From: Pedinophyceae sp. YPF-701
Taxonomy: Eukaryota; Chlorophyta; Pedinophyceae
NCBI GenBank assembly: GCA_916048055.1
Contig: CAJZHL010000029.1
Coordinates: 171,001 to 235,000, forward strand
Direction: 5' to 3'
DNA length: 64,000 nucleotides
Positions within the stretch are counted from its first letter, which is position 1; each line of letters opens with the position of its first letter. Positions 19,349-29,280 of this stretch are shown in pieces. Below the pieces are notes generated by a model. It searched no databases. It was not told where the DNA came from and worked only from the letters and a program-made list of their open reading frames with translations. The position numbers and the translations under genes are program-made.

Positions 19349-22323
19349 ATGGGATCGAAGTCTTCGAAGCCCAAGAGGGCCAAGAGTGAGCGTCCCTCGC
19401 TGAAACTGCCCCGCATGCGCGCGAACGAGGCAGTCTTGCGCTGCCAGAGGAACAGCGCAACGACCCACGGAGATCCTGCGCGCAGCTCGGCGCCGCGATC
19501 CGCCGCGGCGGCGCAGTCTCATTCTGGGCCACGGTGTCTGCCTTTCAGGTCCCAAGCCGGGCAAGCGCGCCAGCAGGAAGGCGAGCAAAGGGCAGGCTAC
19601 AGAGCAACGGCCGCAGGCGGTTCCGCCTGCTGCGCAGGCGAGCGCGGCGCGGGATGCCGCGGCGGAGGTGGGCAGCTCGGTGGTGAGGGCCGACGCGGCG
19701 GACGCGTCCGCGCAGCCGCGGACGAGCACGAACGCCGCGACTTACGCGTCGGGTGACGTGTCCGCTGCCCAGCCGCCTTCGCTGGCGCTCCGCTCGGAGA
19801 TCCACGCGGGGAAGCTGCACTCGCCCAAGAGGGAGCGGATGCAGTCCGAAGTCAACAGCCCCAAGTCCAAGGCGAGCCCCCGCGAGGCGTCCGAGCTACG
19901 CCCGCAGCGGACGGGTCCGGGAGGGGCGGTCAGCGAGGCAGGCGTCGCGAGCGGCCACGTGCGAGTCGCTTCCGTCCAGGTCCGTCACCACGCCTCGCCC
20001 GCCAACCTCGAACGCGCGCCCACAGCACGTGCGAACCCCGAACCACCCCCACGCTCCCTTTCAACCCTCCGTGCCGCCGCGCCCGGGCCCCCACGACCAC
20101 GCTCTCCAGCGCCACGCCACCACCACATCTCGCACACCCCCGCACGCCGCACCTCGCCCGTCCACAGGACGCGGACAACGCGGGCGGCGTCCCCTCCCCT
20201 CTCGCGGCGTCGATCGCGGAGCCGGAGCTCCGCTCCCCGACTCTCCAAATCACTTCCAACCCGAGCGCGGTCCTCAGCAGCCGCCACAGCCTCAGCCCGA
20301 CCGGCGCCGACATCGCCGCGGCCTTCCCGCCCGCACCCCCGCCCGCCGCCGTCGACGACACCCCCCTCGACGTCGTCCCGGAAACACACCCCCTCCCCGT
20401 GCCCGACACCGACAACGCGCCCGCGCATGTCCCCGGCCCCGCGCCCGACACCGACAACGCGCCTGCGCCCGAGGTGGCCTTCGATGCCACCCCGGAGCGT
20501 CCCGCGACCGCTCCGCAGCAGGGAGAGATCGTGCCGGTCGCGGACGCGGCCCGGAGCGGCGCCGGGGCGGACGCGCGGCCGTCGAACCTCGTGTCCGAGA
20601 TGTCGGAGGCGTACTCGACCGCGGACGGCACGGGCGGGCCGCTGGTGGGCGACGCTATCACCCGCAACGCTACGATGCAGTCGGTGCCGGTGTCGACCGC
20701 GGAGGACGCGGCTGCGGCGGAGGACGACGCGGCGGAGGACGACCCGGACGCGGAGCTGCGCCGGGCGCGCGCGGCGGTGCTCGGGACGGTGCGCGAGCGC
20801 GCGTCGGAGGCTGCGCTGCCGGAGGAGACGCCGGCGACGACCGCGGTGGCCACGGCGTCGAACACGGTCGGCAGCGAGGACGGGGAGGGCGATGCGGAGG
20901 ACCGCGCGCCGCGGGGCTCCTCGGCGGAGCCGGTCCCGGCGCCGGTGACCGGCGAGGTGGCGCTGGTGTCGCTGGAGGGCGGCGGGGCGCCGGTGTCGCT
21001 GGGTGGGAGCGGTGCGCAGGCGCCGGTGACCGGCAGCGGGGCGCCGGCGTCGCTGGAGGGCGGCGGGGCGCCGGTGTCGCTGGGTGGGAGCGGTGCGCAG
21101 GCGCCGGTGACCGGCAGCGGGGCGCAGGCGTCTATGACCGGCGGCGGTGCGCAGGCGTCGATGACGGGCGGCGGGGCGCAAGCGTCGATCACCGGCGGCG
21201 GTGCGCAAGCGTCGATCACCGGCGGCGGGGCGCAAGCGTCGATCACAGGCGGCGGGGCGCAAGCGTCGATCACCGGCGGCGGGGCGCAAGCGTCGATGAC
21301 AGGCGCGAATGTCGAGGACATCGCGGTCGAGGTCCCGGCTGCCGCGACGCCGGCGGGGGCAGGCGAGCCGCGGCCGGTTCGGCCGGTGACGCTGCCTGGC
21401 GCGGCGCCGCCGGCGCGGCCCCCGCAGCGGCCGCCGCTGCCGCCGCTCGCGACGCCGGGGGGCCTCGCGGCGCTGCCGCGCGACGCGTACACGAGCGTGG
21501 CGCCGGCGGGGGCGGTCGGGCGCAGCACGACGGTGCCGTCGGGGCAGTGGTCGTCGCGCCTGACGGGGCAGCTGTCGAATCGGACGCGGCACCTCCTGCA
21601 GTCGCACCCGATCATCGACATGACGGTGTTCGACCTGCGGCTGTTCAAGACGGTGCGCGCCCCTGCGAGCGAAGTGCACGTCGCCCGCCTGGTCGGTCTC
21701 GCCCTCGCTCTTTGCTCCGCGACTGCGTGTTCTCCACGCACCATCCTACTTCCTATCTTACTATTACTCACGCACGTATCAAGTATCAGTTATGGTCGTA
21801 TTCGTGCACCCATCCATATGAACGACGCATCAGTCGAACGACGATCAATCATGACTATCTATCCGACACCATCTCTCTCAAATTGTCAACGAGCACATAA
21901 GACCACACTGGCACCACCTCTGAACGCACAGCGTAGCGCTTCCTTCCTCCCCTCGCGCACCGCCTCGTTCCCCGACCGCGCCCGCCCCGTGCGCCCCCGC
22001 CGCAGGTCCAGTACCACTGGTGGGACGGCAGCGTCATCGACGAGCAGCCACGCGCCAACCTCCAGTCCTTCCGCCTCCGCGACGTCGACCAGCTGCCCGG
22101 GTCCGGCGCCGTGTCCTCCGCGGGCGGCGACAGCGGCAGCGGCAGCGAGCGCAGCGCCACGGCGGGCCCCGGCGCGCAGGCGTGGGCCGGCGACGGCCTC
22201 ACGGAGCGCGACGTGGTGGAGCTGCGCGCGCAGGCGCTGATGGACGGAATGCAGCTGCGCAGCCGGCTGGGGATCCCGATCGAGGAGGCGATCATTCCGG
22301 AAGAGCAGCGCAGCGGGGCGTAG
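19349..22323 (+). CDS. Putative N-myristoylated repeat protein, unknown function
   Basis: Exons 19349-19385, 19549-19979, 20168-21652 and 22006-22323 join in phase to 756 aa. The N terminus MGSKSSKPKRAK has Gly2, Ser/Lys context and a basic patch, a plausible N-myristoylation and membrane-binding signal. Residues up to about 410 are disordered, Pro/Ser/acidic. A 27-bp tandem repeat (20946-21305, about 13 units) encodes GGGAQASIT-type nonapeptides. The only conserved-looking parts are near the C terminus: SNRTRHLLQSHPIIDMTVFD, then after the last splice VQYHWWDGSVIDEQPR and a helix ERDVVELRAQALMDGMQL. Intron 3 (353 bp) is AT-rich. The stop lies inside a 54-bp direct repeat shared with downstream DNA. 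No family recognised; a lipid-anchored scaffold is only a guess. Confidence 0.65.
20946..21305 (+). repeat. 27-bp coding tandem repeat (about 13 units)
   Basis: Units encode nine residues such as GGGAQASIT or GGGAPVSLG. A higher-order 81-bp period (three units) is visible: the block starting at 20971 recurs at 21052. Units after 21120 are nearly identical, indicating recent expansion; earlier ones are diverged. The repeat keeps the reading frame throughout. Confidence 0.9.
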
Positions 22324-22468
22324 CGCGGGGCGATCTATCGAACGAGGTTTGTGTGCGCTGCCGCTGCATGCAACGACATACAGGAAGGAGGTGCTCGCAC
22401 ACATGAGGTTGTGTCATTCCGGAAGAGCAGCGCAGCGGGGCGCAGCGCGGGGCGATCCATCAAACGAG
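22293..22468 (+). repeat. 54-bp direct repeat at the 3' end of the repeat-protein gene
   Basis: Copies at 22293-22346 and 22415-22468 differ at three positions. The first copy includes the last codons and stop of the upstream gene; the second is noncoding and has lost the stop (TAG to CAG). The offset is 122 bp. Confidence 0.85.
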
Positions 22469-22792
22469 CGAGGTGTGTTCGCGCTGGCTCTGCACAACAT
22501 AGATCAGGTGTGTCGGCCGGGGAGCGGCGCGCCCGGGCAGCGGTGGAGTCTCCGCGCGCGCGCCGGGAAGGCGGAGTGCAGGCTCGATGGCCAGAGACAC
22601 CCGGGCAGCTTGCGTGACGGTGGGGGGGAGTCGGAGGGCTGACGGGGCCGCGCTGCACACAAAGTCGGTGAATGTGAACAGCCCGAGTCGCAATCACACG
22701 TTCGCGTGCGTGTTGATTGATATTTATATTCATATATATGTGTGTGTGTAGTTCTACCGGGCAGAAACAACGATACATCCCGCGCGTCGAGG
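22324..22792. other. Convergent intergenic region
   Basis: Between the 3' ends of the repeat-protein gene (+) and murA (-). It contains the second copy of the 54-bp repeat and an AT-rich island at 22715-22750 (ATTTATATTCATATATATG) just beyond the murA stop. Confidence 0.45.
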
Positions 22793-24649
22793 CTACTGCA
22801 CCGTGACGCGCCGCACGTCCACCCCCAGCGCCGCGAGCTTCGCGTCGAGCCGCTCGTACCCGCGGTCGATGTGCTCGACGCCCCCGACCAGCGTCTCGCC
22901 CTCCGCCGCCATCCCCGCGATCACCAGCCCCGCGCCGGCCCTCAGGTCCCCCGCGGCAACACACCCCCCCCTCAGCCGCGCCCCGCCCGCGATCCGCGCC
23001 ACGCCCTCCGCCTCCACCGCGATCTCCGCGCCCATCCGCACCAGCTCCGCCGCGTGCCGCATCCGCGCCTCGAACACCGTCTCACGCAGCACCGACGGCG
23101 ACCCCGCCAGCGCCATCAACGCCATCACCTGGGGCTGCATGTCCGTCGGGAACCCAGGGAACGGCCCCGTGTCGATCTCGACGCCGCGCAGCCGCGCAGG
23201 GTCCCGCGGGCACCGGATCCCCACGACCGACTCCCCCCGCATGGCCACAATACACCCCATGCGCTCCAACGCGTCCGTCAACGGCCGGATGTGGCCGCGG
23301 ACGACGGGCGAGACGTCCAGGCGCGGCGAGCCCGTCGCGGCCGCGGCGACGAGGAACGTCCCGGCCTCGATGCGGTCCGGGATGATGCGCAGCTCCGCGG
23401 AAGAGAGCCCGCGGTGCGCGTCGGTGGTGGGCCCGCCCGCGACGCCGTCCACGGTGACCGTGCGCGTGCCCGCGCCGGCCACGCGCGCGCCCATCGCGGT
23501 CAGCAGCCGCGCGAGGTCCTCGATCTCGGGCTCCCGCGCCGCGTTCGCGATCACCGTCGTTCCGCGCGCCGCCGCCGCCGCCATCATTGTCGTCTCCGTG
23601 GCGCCGACGGACGGGTACCGCAGCGCGACGCGCGCGCCGCGGAGGCCGCCGGCGGGCAGCCGCGCGCGGACCTCGCGGCCCACGAGGTCCACGTCGACGT
23701 GCGCGCCGAGAGCGCGCAGGGAGGCGACGTGGAGGTCGACAGGCCGCGACCCGATGTCGCAGCCGCCGGGGAGCGGCACGCGCGCTTCGCCGAGGCGCGC
23801 GAGGAGCGGCCCGATGACGAGGAACGACGCGCGGAGGCGCGCGGCTTCGTGCGCGGGCGGCGCGGCGGACGCGAGAGCCGTGGCGTCGACAGAGAGGCAG
23901 CCGCTGGCTGTGGGGGACCGCGCCGGGGCGTACGAGGCCCGCGCGCCGAGGCTGCGGAGGATGCGCGCCATGACCTCGACGTCCGCGAGGTTCGGGACGT
24001 TGTGGAGGTCGACGGGCCCGCGCGCGAGGAGCGCAGCTGCCATGAGAGCCAGCGCCGAGTTTTTCGCCCCGGAAATCGTCGCGTGGCCCGCGAGGGGCCG
24101 TCCGCCGCGGACCTGCGCATGGTGGGGAGGTGGGGGAGCCGGGACGGTCGGGTTCGGGGCGCGAGGCGCGCGGGGCGAGCCGCACGCGCCGTGCTCCTGC
24201 TGGCGATGCATCATGTTCGGTGTTGTGGCGGGTGCGGTGGCGAGCGGGGGGGTCGCGCGGGGGGCGGGGCGGGCGGAGGGGCATGGAGACGGGCGGTGCG
24301 ACGCGGGGGGGCCGTCGGGCGGGAACGGGGCGGAGTAGCGGCGGCGGGGGAGCGGTTGGTTTTGGTTCCAGGAGGCGCGCACCTGGAGGAGCTGTCGTGG
24401 TTCAGGCCCGGCTGCGGCCGCGTCGGCGGGGTCGAGGCCGAGGAGAACGGGCTGCGCGCCGTGGTTTTCGTGGAAGAGCACGCGGCGGGCGCTGGGCCCG
24501 CGCCTGGCCGCACGCGCGCGGCGTGGCGGGGCGCGCGCTGCTGTCGAGGAGAGCGGGCGGCGCGTACCGGCCGCGCAGCGCGGCGCACAGCCGCCGGACG
24601 CGCGGGTCCGCGCCGCAGGCGCGGCCCCTGACGCAGCCCGGCCAGCCAT
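22793..24649 (-). CDS. murA: UDP-N-acetylglucosamine 1-carboxyvinyltransferase (MurA), plastid-targeted
   Basis: Exon 1, 24649-24383, and exon 2, 24112-22793, join in phase 0 over a 270-bp intron whose acceptor follows CCCCACCTCCCCACC; product 528 aa. The catalytic domain is complete: RPLAGHATISGAKNSAL (active-site Lys and Asn), RASFLVIGPLLARLG, LPGGCDIGSRPVDLH with the PEP-binding Cys (codon near 23760), SVGATETTMMAAA, EPEIEDLARLLTAMGA, IPDRIEAGTFL (catalytic Asp), GPFPGFPTDMQ, and DLRAGAGLVIAG, ending HIDRGYERLDAKLAALG. MurA performs the first committed step of peptidoglycan synthesis, transferring enolpyruvate from PEP to UDP-GlcNAc. Exon 1 encodes an Ala/Arg/Ser/Pro-rich leader of about 90 residues typical of a chloroplast transit peptide. 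Intron and leader argue against bacterial contamination. Confidence 0.95.
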   Translation of the reverse strand: MAGRAASGAAPAARTRASGGCAPRCAAGTRRPLSSTAARAPPRRARAARRGPSARRVLFHENHGAQPVLLGLDPADAAAAGPEPRQLLQVRASWNQNQPLPRRRYSAPFPPDGPPASHRPSPCPSARPAPRATPPLATAPATTPNMMHRQQEHGACGSPRAPRAPNPTVPAPPPPHHAQVRGGRPLAGHATISGAKNSALALMAAALLARGPVDLHNVPNLADVEVMARILRSLGARASYAPARSPTASGCLSVDATALASAAPPAHEAARLRASFLVIGPLLARLGEARVPLPGGCDIGSRPVDLHVASLRALGAHVDVDLVGREVRARLPAGGLRGARVALRYPSVGATETTMMAAAAARGTTVIANAAREPEIEDLARLLTAMGARVAGAGTRTVTVDGVAGGPTTDAHRGLSSAELRIIPDRIEAGTFLVAAAATGSPRLDVSPVVRGHIRPLTDALERMGCIVAMRGESVVGIRCPRDPARLRGVEIDTGPFPGFPTDMQPQVMALMALAGSPSVLRETVFEARMRHAAELVRMGAEIAVEAEGVARIAGGARLRGGCVAAGDLRAGAGLVIAGMAAEGETLVGGVEHIDRGYERLDAKLAALGVDVRRVTVQ

Positions 24650-25240
24650 GACGCCCCTCGGCGCGCCCGCCACTCCTGCGGCGACCGGGAGGCCCGCTGC
24701 GCAACACTCTCGATCGCCCGTGCGCCGATCAGACTCCGAATCTCGACTTCCGCGGGGCTGGCGGCACGGGACGGACTGCGGGAACGTCCACGGGGGCTGC
24801 TGACCGCCGTGCGACACGCCGGCGTCACGACGAGACCCGCTCGACGTATGTGTGTGGTGACGCACGCTAGATGTGCGCTGCGGCCGCGAATGTCGCGGGT
24901 CTTGCCTCCGCGTGTCGCCGCAGCGGCCGTGGCGCACCGGGGGCGTCCAGCGCGGCATTGGACGCGCCAAGCGACGGTTGCACGTCGCGCGGGGGAGAGT
25001 GGGCCTCGTTGTCTGTCTGGCGCTCCGCAGCGCGTGGTGGCGCAACGGCGGCGCGGCTCGGACGCCCGCCGCACTCCTCGCATCAAGGCTGACTCGCAGC
25101 GCGGTGCGCACGCACAAGCAGGCCTCAGGCGTCGTTCCCGGGAGAGCGGAAGGCGTCTCTGTGCTCCGGCGCTGCGCCAGGGGGCGCTGAGCGCGTCGCT
25201 CCGGTCAGGACCGGTCGCATGATCGCGTGAGCGTCCCGGG
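24650..25240. other. Divergent intergenic region (murA / RecQ)
   Basis: 590 bp between the ATGs of murA (-) and the RecQ gene (+). It must hold both promoters. No TATA-like element or coding segment stood out. Confidence 0.4.
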
Positions 25241-27977
25241 ATGGACCCAGCGGGGATGGCGTCCGACGTCAGGCTGCGGGAGGTCCTCAGAGCGAGGCTT
25301 GGGTACCAGGACTTCCGCGGCCCGCAGCTGGCTGCCGTGCAGGGCGCCCTCCAGGACCGAGATGTGTTCGTTATCGCCCCGACCGGCGGCGGAAAGACGC
25401 TCTGCTACACGATGCCGGCGCTGGCGTCGCACAAGATGGCGCTCGTGGTATCGCCGCTCGTCGCGCTCATGGCCGACCAGGTCCGCAATCTCGCGGCTCG
25501 CGGCGTGGCCGCGGAATACATCTCCTCGACGCGACCGGTCGCGGAGCGCGAGGCGATCCTGCAATCGCTCAAAGGTGCGGCAAACTTCTCCCCGTGCTCA
25601 CGTCAGCCCCGCGCCCCGCCCCGGCACGCTCCCGGCGAACCCCCTCGCTCGCACCGACCGCGAGCGACGCCACAGACCTCACACCCCCGCCGGGCCACCG
25701 CCGACGCTCCACGCGCCCGCCAGCCACCACAACACACATCGCGCTCCCAACGAGATGCACGTTCGGGGCCCAACGCGACGCCCCTGCGCCCCGGCGCGCG
25801 CGCAGACCCGGCCTGCCCGACGAGCCTCCTGTTCGCGGCTCCGGAGGCCCTGGACCACGACGGCCCCCTCCTGCAGGCCCTCCAGGAATACCACACGCAA
25901 CAGGGGCTGTCGCTCCTGGCCGTGGACGAGGCGCACTGCGTCTCGCAGTGGGGCCACGACTTCCGCCCCGCGTACCTCAAGGCGCGCCCCGCGGCCCGCG
26001 CGCGCCCGCAGCGCAACGCAAGCGCGCCACGGACCGTTCCCGCACGCGTACCGTCCGCATCGGCGCGCTGCCCCCGCCGCACCTCGCCCGTGCAGCGGTG
26101 CGCGGTCGAGCGCTCTGTGTCGGTGCGCGGACGGCGCGCGACACCAACAAACAATACTCCCCCCGTGCCGTTGCAGGTGTCGCGGCTGAAGGGGGAGTTC
26201 CCGGGCGTGCCGATGATGGCGCTGACGGCCACGGCGACGGAGCGCGTCCGCCAGGACGTCACGACGCACCTCGGCCTGACGCGCCCCCTCGTCGTGCGCG
26301 CGCCCTTCGACCGGCCCAATATCCGATACTCTGTCGTCTACGCGGACGATCTGGGCCCCGACGGCGCCGTTCCGGAGCTCGTCAAGCGCCTGGACCGCTT
26401 CCGCACCACCCCGCAGGCCGCCGCGGCCGCCGCCGACGCGTCGCAGGCCGCCGCAGCGCCGCCAACGGCCGACGCGGGTCCGTCGGGCGCTGCGGCCCCG
26501 CCTGGCGGGGCGGCGATTGTGTATGTGCGGCAGAGGCTGCGCACCGAGGAGATCGCGGCGGAGCTGCGGCTGTTCGGCGTGCCCGCCGCGGCGTACCACG
26601 CGGGCCTGCGCGACGGCGAGCGCGCGGCGACGCAGGCGCGGTGGATGGCGGGCGAGGTGCCGGTGATCGTCGCCACGGTTGCGTTCGGGATGGGGATCGA
26701 CAAGCCGGACGTGAGGATCGTGGTGCACATGACGGTGCCGCCGTCGGTGGAGGCGCTCTATCAGGAGGGCGGGAGGGCGGGGCGCGACGGGGCGCCGGCG
26801 GAGCACGTCGTGTTCTACGACTCGGAGGACGCGCAGCGGTGGCAGTACATCATATCCGTCGAAGAGAGGAAGAGGAAGAACAAGAACAAGGTGCGCTTTC
26901 GTGTGTTTTATGTTTTATATGTGTGCGAACAAGCGTTTGTGCGCCCCCGCGTGGAGGCCCAGGCACAGGGACACCGCGTTGTTGCTGCGCGATGGCTTGA
27001 AGCGCTTGCTCAGCGTCCCACTGCTGCCTCTGCGTGCCGCCCGATGTGGACATCTCCGCGCCCGCCTGTGCACGCGAATGCAGAGCCGCGCCAAGGCCCC
27101 GCACGCAGCCGGGCGCGACCCGGCCACGGCGCTGCAGTCCGTCCTCGACTGGTGCACGCGCGCCTCGGGCTGCCGCCGCGCCGCCCTGCTGGGGTACTTC
27201 GGCGAACACCCCCACGCGCGGCCGCCCGCCGCCCTCGCGCGCTGCTGCGACCTCTGCGCCGACCCCGCCGGCACCCGCGCCCGCGCTCTCGCCAGCTCCC
27301 TCCACCGCGCCCCCCGCGGCGCGGACAGGATCCGCGTCGCGCGCAGCCCCGCGCGGCGCCGCCGCGGCGACGACTCCGGCTCCTCCGACGACGACAACGT
27401 CCGCCACCGCGTCGACCCGCCCGGCGTCAGGACAGCCGCGCCGGCCGACGACGAGCCCGTCCTGGACTTCGCGGGCGCGAAACGCGCGGCGAAGGGCGAC
27501 CCAATGGTGATGCTTGATATTCTCATAGAACAGGAGAGGGCGTTCGAGCAGCGCCGGCCGCCGCCGCCGGACGCGAGCAAGCTCAGCGGGCGCGAGCGGA
27601 TGCGCGCGATCCTGCACGGGAAGCTCCGGAAGGGGCCGAGCGGGGCGCCGGCGGAGGCGACGGCGCGCGCGGGGGGCGACGGGGAGCGGGAGCGGGGGAT
27701 TGCGCGGGCGCTGTGCGGGGCGTGGGCGCGGGTGCAGATGAAGCTGGCGGGCGGGGCGGTGGAGGAGGCGGTGGGGGAGCTGAGCGCGATGGCGGGCGCG
27801 GAGTTGTCGGTGGCGGTGCTGCAGGCCGACGGGCTGGCGGGGGGGGTGTCGCGGGGGGTGAAAGGGCTGCGGAGCCACGCGGACGGGCGCGTCGCGGAGG
27901 CGGCGACGCGGGTGGTTCGGGAGTGGCGAGCGCGGCTGCTGGAGCTGGCCAGGAAGAAGCCAGGAGGGGGGAGTTAG
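25241..27977 (+). CDS. RecQ-family DNA helicase
   Basis: Exons 25241-25574, 25806-25981, 26177-26890 and 27084-27977 give 705 aa. In order: LGYQDFRGPQLAAV (motif 0), APTGGGKTLCY (Walker A), VSPLVALMADQV (Ia), VDEAHCVSQWGHDFRP (DEAH plus the RecQ loop), MMALTATAT (III), IVYVRQRLRTEEIA (IV), VATVAFGMGIDKPDVR (V), GGRAGRDG (VI), then after the last intron ALQSVLDWC...CRRAALLGYFGE...CCDLC, the RecQ four-Cys zinc site. Expected role is ATP-dependent 3'-5' unwinding in recombination and fork repair. The C-terminal about 230 residues are charged/helical and not recognised; no HRDC seen. Intron 2 needs a GC donor (AAG|GCGCGC) to keep YLK joined to the VSRLKGEFPGVP segment. Confidence 0.93.
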
Positions 27978-29280
27978 AGGGTGGAGCGGGGGAGTGATGC
28001 GTGCGTGGCCTGCGGGCCCGGGGAGGGCGCGTGCGGCGAGGGCGCGTCGCTGCAGCGCGTGTGTACATACGACAGTCGGCGCGGGTCTCGTGTGAACGGG
28101 AGACGACGTGCGTCGCCGCTCGCTTCGTCGTCAGAGTCCGACAATGGCCACTCGTCGTCCTCTTCGCGCAGGAGGAGCAGTGCAAGCAGGCCGACTTCTG
28201 GACCTTCGTAAACAAGTACAAGACGAGTGTGGCGGTCTGTGCGCCCGCGGACGCGTGGGCACGAGAGGAGACGGAGAAGTGCGCCGATAAGGAGGGCGCG
28301 GAGAAGCAGGGCCAACTCGCGAAGATCGAGGTGGCGGCGCGCAAAGCCATCCTGTATTTCTTGTACGGGTACGACAACGACACACTTCTTGACGCTACTC
28401 TGATGAGCTGCCTGACATTGCACCCTCGGACACGTCGCCGAGGATGTCGCGAGACAGAGACACTTGATGCGCCCCCTCGCGATGTCAGACGCGCACCTGC
28501 GCGGGTGGTGGGGACGGGTGTCTCGCGACATCCTCGGCGACGTGTCCGAGGGTGCAATGTCAGGCAGCTCATCAGAGTAGCGTCAAGAAGTGTGTCGTTG
28601 TCGTACCCGTACAAGAAATACAGGATGGCTTTGCGCGCCGCCACCTCGATCTTCGCGAGTTGGCCCTGCTTCTCCGCGTGCACACCGCGCCTGCTACAGC
28701 GCCCTCCATATCGGCGCACTTCTCCGTCTCCTCTCGTGCCCACGCGTCCGCGGGCGCACAGACCGCCACACTCGTCTTGTACTTGTTTACGAAGGTCCAG
28801 AAGTCGGCCTGCTTGCACTGCTCCTCCTGTGCGAAGAGTTGCCACATGGCCGATCGATCTCGCGAGTTGTGCTCTGTATGCTCTCAGAGGCACGGCGGCG
28901 GCGACACGGCTCCCCGGGGTCGCGCGTGCGCCGCGCGCAGGCCCGGCGCGGCGCCGCCGCGCCTGCAGCCGGCAACGTCGCCTCGCGCGCCGCACGTGGG
29001 GGGGGGGGAGTCGTGCTTGTTGAGAGGCCAGGAGACCCCCACGCTCCGCGCGCGCGCTTACGGGCCACGGCTGGCGTGTGTGCGGCGCAGAGACGGACGC
29101 CCGGCATCTGTAGGCGCCGCGCACAGCACGCAGCCCCCCACAGCGCCCACCGCCCGCCCGTTCGCGGCCTAGGTTGGTTGCACACCTCACATTGACGTAG
29201 GAGGTTCCGTGCGAGGTGGAAACTTCGCGAATCTCCGCCGGAGCGCGACGGTCTTGCGTGTCGCACGCGCGAGGCCCGCC
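27978..29280. other. Intergenic region carrying a fold-back element
   Basis: 1.3 kb between the RecQ stop and the ankyrin gene start on the same strand. Its centre is the large inverted repeat described separately; outside it I see no supported gene. Confidence 0.5.
28160..28838. repeat. Fold-back element: about 300-bp inverted repeat with coding-like arms
   Basis: The left arm, 28160-28456, and right arm, 28519-28838, are near-identical in opposite orientation with a 62-bp spacer. The right arm has a 20-bp insertion at about 28679-28698. Read outside-in, each arm opens a frame beginning FAQEEQCKQADFWTFVNKYK; the left continues uninterrupted (LAKIEVAARKAILYFLYGYD), while the right begins with an in-frame ATG (MWQLFAQ) but is frameshifted at the insertion. 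So a piece of a coding sequence appears duplicated head-to-head. It could be a non-autonomous fold-back transposon, an inverted gene-fragment duplication, or a hairpin small-RNA locus. The encoded fragment belongs to no family I recognise. Confidence 0.88.

Noticed and set aside
22793-24649. murA as bacterial contamination
   Set aside because: An intron with matching phase, an algal-type leader exon and intron-bearing algal genes on both sides make contamination unlikely.
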